Part shown: positions 8,310-15,196 of the stretch, piece by piece
How the letters are laid out: each line of letters begins with the position of its first letter
How positions within the stretch are numbered: the first letter of the stretch is position 1
Assembly: GCA_937906455.1 (NCBI GenBank)
Contig: CALCYT010000023.1
Coordinates: 1 to 37,679, forward strand
Direction: 5' to 3'
Length of the DNA: 37,679 nucleotides
DNA from: an uncultured Bacteroidales bacterium
GTDB lineage: Bacteria > Bacteroidota > Bacteroidia > Bacteroidales > F082
Program-made: the position numbers and the translations under genes
Notes under the pieces: model-generated
Told to the model about the DNA's origin: nothing
Seen by the model: only the letters and a program-made list of their open reading frames with translations
Databases searched by the model: none

Positions 8310-9482
8310 ATGATGATACCTAAGCAATTTGATGACATAAGATCATTCAACGACGACGAGATTCCGTCAGCGATGGAGTTTTTCATCCACGATGAAACGT
8401 CAATCTCTATGGCAAAGTTAGTGTTTCCCGACAAATCGGTGGAGGAGATTCAGGAGTTGCTGCGAAACATCAAGACCACTACGGAGTTTCAGCAGATTGT
8501 GATGACACGTTTCGTGAGGCTGATTGAGTCAACGACCATGAAAAGCGTTGACACTCAAGGTTTTAACCATTTAGATAAAAAGAAAGCATATCTTTTTACA
8601 GGAAATCATCGCGACATCACCCTTGATGCGTTCATCTTACAGATGTATATGTTGGAAAACGGTTTGGACACATGTCACATCGGTTACGGCACCAATTTGA
8701 TTCTGAACGAGACCATCGACGTTTTTGGAAGAAGCAACAAGATGTTCAGGGTGCAACGGTCGCAGAATATCAGGGAATTGGCACAAAACTCACAACATCT
8801 GTCGGATTACATCAGGCATCTCATCCGGGACAACAAGTCGGTGTGGATAGCGCAGCGCAACGGCAGGACGAAAGACGGCAACGACAAGACCGACCATGGG
8901 TTGATAAGCATGTTTTCGATGTCGGGCGACAGGAAGAATCTCATCCCGAACCTCGCCGAGCTGAACATCACACCTATCGCCACGTCTTACGAATATGAGC
9001 CATGCGCCATGATGAAAGCCCGTGAGAGCTACCTCAAAGAGCGTGACGGCGTGTATGTTAAGAAGCCGATGGAAGACATGGAGAGCATTGTATCCGGCAT
9101 CAGAAAAAAGAAAGGCATAATGAACATAGCTATTTGTCCCACAATCACTTACGACGATTTAAAACCTTTTGAAGGTGCCGAAAAGCACGAGATTGTGACT
9201 GCCGTGGCTGACATTATCGACAAGAGAATCTACAATAATTACAGGCTGTTTCCGAATAATTATATCGCAAACGATTGGTTATCAGGAACTTCCACTTATA
9301 AAAAGCATTACACTCAAGAGGAAGAAGCCGTTTTCAAAGCATATTGCGACAAGATTTTCTCAAAGCTATACGAGGAATTAGGCAGCAGTGCTGAAAAGCG
9401 GTTTACCGAGATTTTATTAGGGATTTACGCCATTCCCGTGGAAAATAAGATTAAATCGCAATTTCACCCCATTTGTCAATGA
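8310..9482 (+). CDS. 1-acyl-glycerol-phosphate acyltransferase-like protein
   Basis: This belongs to a PlsC-superfamily group that I associate with Bacteroidota. It probably transfers acyl groups onto a glycerophosphate or another lipid acceptor at the inner membrane. The core motif GNHRDITLD (H100, D106) resembles the HX4D catalytic motif but with five residues between His and Asp; the nearer D102 gives HxD. A second block, AQRNGRTKDGNDKTD, takes the place of the usual substrate-binding FPEGTRS. The 390-residue length exceeds the ~240 of ordinary PlsC and includes an N-terminal helical region. The ATG at 8310 is preferred over an in-frame TTG at 8307. Its last 32 bases overlap the convergent ABC-F gene. 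Substrate unknown. Confidence 0.75.
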   Translation: MMIPKQFDDIRSFNDDEIPSAMEFFIHDETSISMAKLVFPDKSVEEIQELLRNIKTTTEFQQIVMTRFVRLIESTTMKSVDTQGFNHLDKKKAYLFTGNHRDITLDAFILQMYMLENGLDTCHIGYGTNLILNETIDVFGRSNKMFRVQRSQNIRELAQNSQHLSDYIRHLIRDNKSVWIAQRNGRTKDGNDKTDHGLISMFSMSGDRKNLIPNLAELNITPIATSYEYEPCAMMKARESYLKERDGVYVKKPMEDMESIVSGIRKKKGIMNIAICPTITYDDLKPFEGAEKHEIVTAVADIIDKRIYNNYRLFPNNYIANDWLSGTSTYKKHYTQEEEAVFKAYCDKIFSKLYEELGSSAEKRFTEILLGIYAIPVENKIKSQFHPICQ

Positions 9483-11367
9483 GATATTGTAAATCTTCTT
9501 TTTTCTTGCCATAGTTCCAGTAGAAGTCAGCATCGATTTTCGTTTCGGGATGTGCGTCGGGGTTTGCCATAACCTCATCAAGTTCAGCGAGTTCCCTTTC
9601 CAAGGCATCGATTTGCTCCTCAAGTTTCCTCACCTCTTTCTCAACACGGCGTTTCTCACGTTCCTCCTGTTTTTTAGCCTCATAATCAATTTTATTTTGA
9701 GAGATTACAGGTGTTTGCTGGGGTTGTATTTTCTGTTTTCGATTCAAATCATCGAGTTCTTTGAGTCGTTTTTCCTCAAGAAAATCATAGATATCGCCTA
9801 TATATTCCTTGATATGCGGTTTTTTGAACTCATAGACCTTTGTTGTAAGCCCTTGCAGGAAGTCGCGGTCGTGGGAGACGACGATAAGTGTGCCGTCGAA
9901 CTGCAGCAGTGCCGATTTCAGGATATCTTTCGAGAGCATATCGAGGTGGTTTGTAGGCTCGTCGAGCACCAGCAGATTTGTCGGAAACAGCAGCATCTTT
10001 GCTAATGATAGACGAGCTTTTTCGCCGCCTGACAGCACTTTCACCTTTTTGTCGATGGTCTCGCCGCTAAAGAGGAAGGCACCGAGCAGCGACTTCACCT
10101 TCACCCGCATGTCGCCTGTCGCCACATCATCCAAAGTCTCGAAGACGGTTTTCTCCGTATCGAGCATATCCTGTTGATTCTGAGCGTAATAGCCTATCTT
10201 CACCTCATGACCGAGCTTCACCTCGCCGGTATGGTCGAGTACTCCGGTGATAATCTTCGCCAAAGTTGACTTTCCTTCGCCGTTACGTCCCACGAAGGCG
10301 ATTTTCTCGCCGCGCGGAATCAGCAAATTGATGTCGTGAAGGATGTTTTTCTCGCCATACCATTTCGACACATGGTTCAGTTCGAGAGTCACCTTGCCGG
10401 AATGCGGTGCCGGCGGGAACTTGAAGTGCATCACTGAGTTGTCGCGCTCGTCGATTTCCACCATATCCATCTTTTCGAGCTGTTTCACCCTCGACTGCAC
10501 CTGTTTCGCCTTAGTGGCCTTATATCTGAAACGTTCGATAAACGCCTCGATCTCTTTGATTTCTCGCTGTTGGTTGTCGAAAGCGGCTTTTTGCATGTCG
10601 ATACGTTCCTCGCGACGCTCCACGAACTCGGTGTAGGCGCATTTGTAATCGTAGATCTTACCGCCTGAGATTTCAATAGTGCGGATTGTGATATGGTCAA
10701 GGAAGGCGCGGTCGTGCGACACCATGAAGATGGCTCCGTAATAATTCTTCAGATAGCTCTCAAGCCACTGTATTGACTCTATGTCGAGATGGTTTGTCGG
10801 CTCATCGAGCAACAGCAGTTTCGGTTTCCGAAGCAATATCTTTGCCAGCTCCACGCGCATCTGCCAGCCGTTACTGAACTCATTCATGGCACGTTGCATA
10901 TCCTCATGGTCGAAGCCGAGACCCACGAGGATCTGTTCCGCCTCGCCTTCGATGGAGTGACCGCCTATCAAGGTGAGACGCTCGTTGAGAGCACTCATGC
11001 GTTCGCAAAGCTTCTGATAGCTATCGCTCTCATAATCAGTACGTTGCGAAAGCTCATCCTGAAGCCGCGCAAGATTTCTCTCGATAGCATGATATTCCTC
11101 GAATGCCGTCATTGTCTCTTCAAGGACAGTCTTTTCGGAATAAATGTTCTTTTCTTGTGGCAGATAGCCTATGGTGACATCGTCGGACATCACCACGTTG
11201 CCATGTGAAGGCTGTTCGAGACCTGCAATGATGCGAATCAAGGTGGTTTTACCCGCGCCGTTTTTTCCGACAAGGCCGATGCGGTCCTTCTCCCGAATCA
11301 AGAAATTGATGTCGGTGAAAAGGTCCTGACCGGTGAAGTGTATGCTCAGATTCTGTATTGATATCAT
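9451..11367 (-). CDS. ABC-F family ATPase
   Basis: This is a soluble tandem ABC protein without membrane segments; such proteins act at the ribosome E site. Domain 1 has Walker A GKNGAGKTT (34-42), a signature FSNGWQMRVELAK and Walker B LLLLDEPTNHLD. Domain 2 has GRNGEGKST, LSGGEKARLSLAK and LLVLDEPTNHLD. Between them lies the charged linker (P-site tRNA interaction motif region) with IEAFIERFRYKATKAKQVQSR. The C-terminus carries a coiled coil rich in Lys and Glu, like Uup/YheS-type members. Its start codon overlaps the endonuclease stop by four bases. A housekeeping role is more likely than antibiotic resistance, but subfamily cannot be fixed by eye. Confidence 0.93.
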   Translation of the reverse strand: MISIQNLSIHFTGQDLFTDINFLIREKDRIGLVGKNGAGKTTLIRIIAGLEQPSHGNVVMSDDVTIGYLPQEKNIYSEKTVLEETMTAFEEYHAIERNLARLQDELSQRTDYESDSYQKLCERMSALNERLTLIGGHSIEGEAEQILVGLGFDHEDMQRAMNEFSNGWQMRVELAKILLRKPKLLLLDEPTNHLDIESIQWLESYLKNYYGAIFMVSHDRAFLDHITIRTIEISGGKIYDYKCAYTEFVERREERIDMQKAAFDNQQREIKEIEAFIERFRYKATKAKQVQSRVKQLEKMDMVEIDERDNSVMHFKFPPAPHSGKVTLELNHVSKWYGEKNILHDINLLIPRGEKIAFVGRNGEGKSTLAKIITGVLDHTGEVKLGHEVKIGYYAQNQQDMLDTEKTVFETLDDVATGDMRVKVKSLLGAFLFSGETIDKKVKVLSGGEKARLSLAKMLLFPTNLLVLDEPTNHLDMLSKDILKSALLQFDGTLIVVSHDRDFLQGLTTKVYEFKKPHIKEYIGDIYDFLEEKRLKELDDLNRKQKIQPQQTPVISQNKIDYEAKKQEEREKRRVEKEVRKLEEQIDALERELAELDEVMANPDAHPETKIDADFYWNYGKKKEDLQYLIDKWGEIAI

Positions 11368-12416
11368 CGCACCACGACTTTTTTAAGGGCAGAACCGCCA
11401 TCATGCGATATGACATTCAAGAAATAAATGCCGCTATTCAGCCCGCTCACATCGATGGAAGACAGCTCGTCGGCATCGCTAACATCATGATACAGAATCA
11501 GTTGTCCCATCACATTATACATATACACGGCCTCAAGGTTCTCACCTTTCAGGTTCACTGTCGATGTCGCGGGATTAGGCCACACGTTGACTAAAACGGA
11601 GTGTCCGGCTTCATCGATGCTCCATGTGGGGTTCCAAATCATCTCGGCAAATTCCGGGTAATCGATGAAAGGGTTGCGGTTGTGTTGGATATTATACACC
11701 GCATTGTTTCTGTTGAGTTCTTTTTCATCGACAGGGTCATCCTCATGCCAGCGCAGCAGCATCGTCATCGCCCAGTCTTTGATTACCGACTTGTTCGACA
11801 TATCTGAAGTACCCCAGCTGTTATCTTGCTGGTAATATCTCACGCTTACGTACATGAGGGCGCGGGCGATGTCGCCTTTATATTCATCGATTGGCTCAAA
11901 CACGGTGCCGGTGAACCCCGCAGTGGCGCAGCTGCCGAGTTTGCTGCCGTTTTGCGATGTCCAGGCGACATTTCCAACCTCGCCGAAAGCGTAGTTGGCC
12001 CGTTTGTTATTGACCCATCCGTCGGTAGGGAACACATGGTTTAAGTCGGTTTTTTCGTCGCTGTCGTTGTTGGTCCACGACTGTGCCCACAGATGCTCCC
12101 TATTGTAGCAGTCGCCTTCACCGTTATAGTTACCGCATTGGTCGGTGACAAAAGTGAAGTTGTAAGGCGGCGTGCCATTTGGCACATCGGAATAGATATC
12201 CCACACGTAATTAGTGCCGGGTTTCTTATCTGTTTGCTGGTAGGCGTTCCACAGTCCGCTATACGACACGTGGTTATCGTTTTTAATGATGTTATGCAAA
12301 GCCGTTTTCAGTGCGTTTCCGGTAAGTCCGGCGGTGCCATTGTAATATCCTTGAGGCTGGGCATTCAGAGACACAGCCGTGATTATCAGAATTATTAGAA
12401 TATATGACTTTTTCAT
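11364..12416 (-). CDS. secreted endonuclease I with type IX secretion sorting domain
   Basis: This predicted exported nuclease degrades DNA outside the cell. A signal peptide (MKKSYILIILIITAVSLNAQ) leads into an endonuclease I/NucM domain with the ββα-metal motif: YNREHLWAQSW and then DLNHVFPTDG. From about residue 272 a C-terminal module begins WPNPATSTVNLKG and ends GIYFLNV..LKKVVVR, the typical Por-secretion (T9SS type A) sorting domain that is cleaved at the surface. It sits between a DUF5618-like gene (17 bases upstream) and the ABC-F gene (4-base overlap). The host should therefore have a T9SS. Confidence 0.92.
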   Translation of the reverse strand: MKKSYILIILIITAVSLNAQPQGYYNGTAGLTGNALKTALHNIIKNDNHVSYSGLWNAYQQTDKKPGTNYVWDIYSDVPNGTPPYNFTFVTDQCGNYNGEGDCYNREHLWAQSWTNNDSDEKTDLNHVFPTDGWVNNKRANYAFGEVGNVAWTSQNGSKLGSCATAGFTGTVFEPIDEYKGDIARALMYVSVRYYQQDNSWGTSDMSNKSVIKDWAMTMLLRWHEDDPVDEKELNRNNAVYNIQHNRNPFIDYPEFAEMIWNPTWSIDEAGHSVLVNVWPNPATSTVNLKGENLEAVYMYNVMGQLILYHDVSDADELSSIDVSGLNSGIYFLNVISHDGGSALKKVVVR

Positions 12417-12433
12417 ATTTAAAATTTTAAGAT

Positions 12434-12826
12434 TTAAGACAACATCATCTCGCAGCGGTCGATGATAGTGTTTGCAAGACGGAAGCCGGCATCACTCACT
12501 TCTTTCGATTGTATTCCGTCATAATTCATTGACAAATGCATAATGTCGTAGCCATCGTTGACATAAGCGAGCAGTTTGCGGTCTCTCTTGCCGACAGCCT
12601 CCAAATAATTGTTTATATCGACGCGGGTGCGACGGTCAGCTCTTACATGAAAAACAGCGTCAAGAGCCATAAGCACCCCAAGCCATAGGTAATTACCGGC
12701 GGCACGCACATACTTTTCATCTTCGTAACGTCTTGTCTCAACGTTGAATTCACCTTTTTCATTCAATGTTTCACGCGCGTTTTCAACATAACGGCGCGCT
12801 TCCGCGATAGGGTCTTTTCGTTTCAT
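12434..12826 (-). CDS. DUF5618-like protein
   Basis: This is a small, probably all-helical cytosolic protein of 130 residues. The opening (RKDPIAEARRYVENARETL) and the segment YVRAAGNYLWLGVLMALDAVF resemble the Bacteroidota family I know as DUF5618, whose function is not established. No signal peptide, membrane helix or catalytic motif is visible. It is the first gene of a minus-strand unit with the endonuclease and ABC-F genes. A TAATTTTG element on its strand at 12874-12881 may be its -7 box. The family name is from memory of sequence style. Confidence 0.65.
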   Translation of the reverse strand: MKRKDPIAEARRYVENARETLNEKGEFNVETRRYEDEKYVRAAGNYLWLGVLMALDAVFHVRADRRTRVDINNYLEAVGKRDRKLLAYVNDGYDIMHLSMNYDGIQSKEVSDAGFRLANTIIDRCEMMLS

Positions 12827-12873
12827 AGCATTTACTTTTCAATTCTAATATGTTGACATCAATTTCCACACCG

Positions 12874-12881
12874 CAAAATTA
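12874..12881 (-). promoter_or_regulatory. -7 element upstream of the DUF5618-like gene
   Basis: TAATTTTG on the minus strand fits TAnnTTTG and lies 48 bases before the start codon. No clear -33 TTTG is visible. The remainder of 12827-13039 is AT-rich. Confidence 0.4.
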
Positions 12882-12969
12882 CAATTAAAATTCGGATAAA
12901 GTATCATTGTCGTGCAAAAAAATTGTCGATTTTGTGATTTTTAACATAACTTGCAAAAAAATGATATGA

Positions 12970-12991
12970 TTTGTTAAAAAATTTTAACAAA
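12970..12991. repeat. AT-rich inverted repeat
   Basis: Ten-base arms TTTGTTAAAA / TTTTAACAAA around AA form a perfect palindrome, downstream of the MntP-like gene on its strand. It could contribute to transcription termination, but the stem is weak and has no clean T-tract. Confidence 0.4.
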
Positions 12992-13039
12992 AAAGAGACT
13001 GTCGGCGGAATGTCGCTACGCTTTAATCTCTCCTCTTAA

Positions 13040-13582
13040 CTAATGTATCATCTCAACGATGCCGGTAGCGAGCACTGCCACGGCTGCCATCACGTTTAAA
13101 AGGCTGTTTATCAACAGTTTGTATGACGAAAACTTAGTGCCGATGCCTATGAGTCCCCAGATTAGGGATGTGCCTATTATTAACAAAGGTGTAATGTTGC
13201 CAAACAATGGCAGAAACGCTGCGTCGGCTACCAGCCCTGCTATCAAGGCATTGATTCCCAACGCAATAGAAAGAAATATCAGTTGTTTTGGCTTATCGAT
13301 AAGGAAAAGGTTCTTTCCGCTTTTGATTTTCAGCGTGTCGAGTGTCATTCTGAAGGCTATCATGAGACAGATGATGAACACCATCGCCTTGGATATGCCT
13401 GCGAATTTGTACATGAACGTGTCACCGAGCAGTGAGCCGAGCCAGTACATCAGCCCCTGTCCCACCGCCAAGGCACTCACAAACAGCATGTTACGCCACC
13501 ATCCGTTCTTTTTTTCGACATTAAAGGCGGTTGAGGCGGATTCCACACAAAACGTGAGAGCGATGACAAATACTATATCCAC
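13040..13582 (-). CDS. six-helix membrane protein, distantly MntP/DUF204-like
   Basis: This 180-residue inner-membrane protein has six hydrophobic segments in two triplets separated by a charged loop (LKIKSGKNLFLIDKPK), the layout of MntP manganese exporters. The G-Q-x-x-M-x-x-x-G pattern after helix 1 also fits. The acidic residues that MntP uses in helices 1 and 4 (xxDAFAV, SIDALAVG) are replaced here by VESASTAF and GINALIAGL. Transport of Mn is therefore uncertain and the call is tentative. The start is GTG at 13582, with an in-frame TAA immediately upstream; the next Met would remove the first helix. It lies 90 bases downstream of tnaA on the same strand. Confidence 0.55.
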   Translation of the reverse strand: MDIVFVIALTFCVESASTAFNVEKKNGWWRNMLFVSALAVGQGLMYWLGSLLGDTFMYKFAGISKAMVFIICLMIAFRMTLDTLKIKSGKNLFLIDKPKQLIFLSIALGINALIAGLVADAAFLPLFGNITPLLIIGTSLIWGLIGIGTKFSSYKLLINSLLNVMAAVAVLATGIVEMIH

Positions 13583-13585
13583 TTA

Positions 13586-13670
13586 GAAGTTTTAAGTTTG
13601 AAGTTAACAGTTTGAAGTTTGAAGTTTTTGGGGAGTCCAATTAACTTCAAACTTCAAACTCAAAACTTCA
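13586..13670. repeat. heptad repeat array forming a 17-bp inverted repeat
   Basis: Six 7-base units of GAAGTTT type (13586-13627) are followed, after a 15-base spacer, by four units of AACTTCA type (13643-13670) in opposite orientation. The central arms (13610-13626 and 13643-13659) are perfect 17-base complements. It fills the space between tnaA and the MntP-like gene and may act as a terminator or attenuator for the minus strand, though it lacks a T-tract. Confidence 0.75.
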
Positions 13671-13672
13671 AA

Positions 13673-15049
13673 TTATTTAATGCGTTCGAGTTGCACGGTA
13701 AAGTGTCTCATCAGCTCGGCTTCCCATGTGATGCGCACACCGTGTTTGATAGTGTCACGACGGTCGTAAACGTTCTTCAGTGCCGCTGCTATCACGTCCA
13801 TGTGGTTGTTGGTATATACACGGCGTGGGATGCAGAGGCGCACGAAGTCGTTGCCGCCGAAGCGGTTCTCGCGTGTGACGGGGTCACGGTCGGCGAGCAT
13901 ATAGCCTATCTCGCAAGCGCGTATGCCTGCCTCAAGGTAAAGCTCGCACGTGAGTGTCTGTGCCGGGAACTCTTCCTTAGGAATCTCGGTGAGGATTCTG
14001 TCGGCATCGACGAAGATAGCGTGACCACCGGCGGGACGTTGGTAAGGGATGCCGTATTCGTCGAGTCTCTGTGCGAGATAATGCACTTGTTTGACACGTG
14101 TCTCGACCATGTCGAATTCGATATTTTCCTTGAGGCCGACGGCGAGGGCGTCCATGTCACGGCCGTTCATGCCGCCGTAGGTGAGGAACCCCTCAAACGG
14201 TATGCAGAACAGCTTGGCGCCTTCGTACCAGTCTTGTTTGTTGGTGGCGATGAAGCCGCCCATGTTGACGAGGCCGTCTTTCTTTGCCGACATCGTCATG
14301 CTGTCGGCATAGCTGAACATCTCAAAGGCTATCTCACGAAGAGTCTTGTTCTCATAACCTTTCTCGCGTGTTTTGATGAAGTAGCAGTTCTCGATGAAAC
14401 GAGCGCTGTCGATATTCACCGGCACGCCGTATTTGTGGCACAGCTCGCAAGTCTCGCGGATATTCTGCATGCTCACCGGCTGACCGCCGACGGTGTTGTT
14501 GGTGACGGTGAGTACCATAAACGGCACATTGCCTTTGTTTTCTTTCAACACTTTTTCGAGTTTCTCAAGGCTCACATTACCTTTGAAAGGCACTTCAAGC
14601 TGTGTGTCGTAGGCCTCATCGACGGTGACGTCGATAGCGAAAGCCTTACGGCTCTCGATATGACCTTTTGTGGTGTCGAAATGAGCGTTACCTGGGATGA
14701 TTTGACCAGGTTTCACGAGGTATGAGAACAGCACGTTCTCGGCCGCACGTCCCTGGTGTGTCGGGATAACATATTGAAAACCTGTGAGTTCAGTGATAGT
14801 ATCTTTCATGTGATAGAAGCTGCGCGCTCCGCCGTAGCTCTCATCGCCCTGCATCATAGCGGCCCATTGGCGGTCGCTCATCGCGCCCGTGCCAGAGTCG
14901 GTCAGCAAGTCGATATACACATAATCGGATTTCAGCATAAACACGTTATTGTGTGCCTCTTCAAGCCATTTCTCGCGCTCTTCGCGAGTGCTTTTCTTGA
15001 TGGGTTCAACCATCTTAATCTTCCATGATTCTGCAAATGGTAATTCCAT
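13673..15049 (-). CDS. tnaA: tryptophanase (tryptophan indole-lyase)
   Basis: A PLP enzyme that splits L-tryptophan into indole, pyruvate and ammonia. The 458-residue protein matches the β-eliminating lyase family over its full length: DLLTDSGTGAMSD, IPTHQGRAAEN, GGQPVSM, DSARFIENCYF and SAKKDG with the PLP lysine (K256/K257 pair). Tryptophanase and tyrosine phenol-lyase are close relatives. FDTTKGH keeps the Asp of tryptophanase where TPL has Thr, and ACEIG lacks the Arg that TPL uses to bind the phenol ring, so tryptophanase is favoured. Parts such as AMSDRQWAAMM and RRVYT look more TPL-like. No tnaC-like leader or TnaB permease is adjacent; control would come from its strong promoter. Confidence 0.9.
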   Translation of the reverse strand: MELPFAESWKIKMVEPIKKSTREEREKWLEEAHNNVFMLKSDYVYIDLLTDSGTGAMSDRQWAAMMQGDESYGGARSFYHMKDTITELTGFQYVIPTHQGRAAENVLFSYLVKPGQIIPGNAHFDTTKGHIESRKAFAIDVTVDEAYDTQLEVPFKGNVSLEKLEKVLKENKGNVPFMVLTVTNNTVGGQPVSMQNIRETCELCHKYGVPVNIDSARFIENCYFIKTREKGYENKTLREIAFEMFSYADSMTMSAKKDGLVNMGGFIATNKQDWYEGAKLFCIPFEGFLTYGGMNGRDMDALAVGLKENIEFDMVETRVKQVHYLAQRLDEYGIPYQRPAGGHAIFVDADRILTEIPKEEFPAQTLTCELYLEAGIRACEIGYMLADRDPVTRENRFGGNDFVRLCIPRRVYTNNHMDVIAAALKNVYDRRDTIKHGVRITWEAELMRHFTVQLERIK

Positions 15050-15085
15050 AATATTACTTTTAAATTTAGATTTCTAACGAGATTG

Positions 15086-15116
15086 CAAAGGTACGACTAT
15101 TTTTTTGATTGGCAAA
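15086..15116 (-). promoter_or_regulatory. near-consensus promoter of tnaA
   Basis: On the minus strand TTTG (15113-15116), 19 bases, then TACCTTTG (15086-15093) match the Bacteroidota -33/-7 consensus completely. The start codon follows 37 bases later. Confidence 0.85.
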
Positions 15117-15144
15117 ATTTCCCGCATAAAATTTTTGAAAATAA

Positions 15145-15177
15145 TTTGCTGTCTTTAAGAAAAAATTTATATCTTTG
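15145..15177 (+). promoter_or_regulatory. promoter of the outer-membrane β-barrel gene
   Basis: TTTG (15145-15148), 21 bases, then TATCTTTG (15170-15177), 20 bases before the ATG at 15197. It supports that ATG as the start, since the frame opening at 15083 would place the promoter inside the gene. Confidence 0.8.
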
Positions 15178-15196
15178 TGGGTTAAATTTTTTTTGC

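Noticed and set aside
13619..14725. 368-codon plus-strand frame opposite tnaA
   Set aside because: It is antisense to a complete tryptophanase and begins inside the heptad repeat; no family resemblance.
13673..15049. Tyrosine phenol-lyase as the product
   Set aside because: FDTTKGH and ACEIG carry the tryptophanase-type residues, while TPL would have Thr and Arg there. Some TPL-like stretches keep it worth checking.
15083..15196. Extended start of the β-barrel protein at 15083
   Set aside because: It would place the promoter (15145-15177) inside the gene and put 38 residues before a clear signal peptide.
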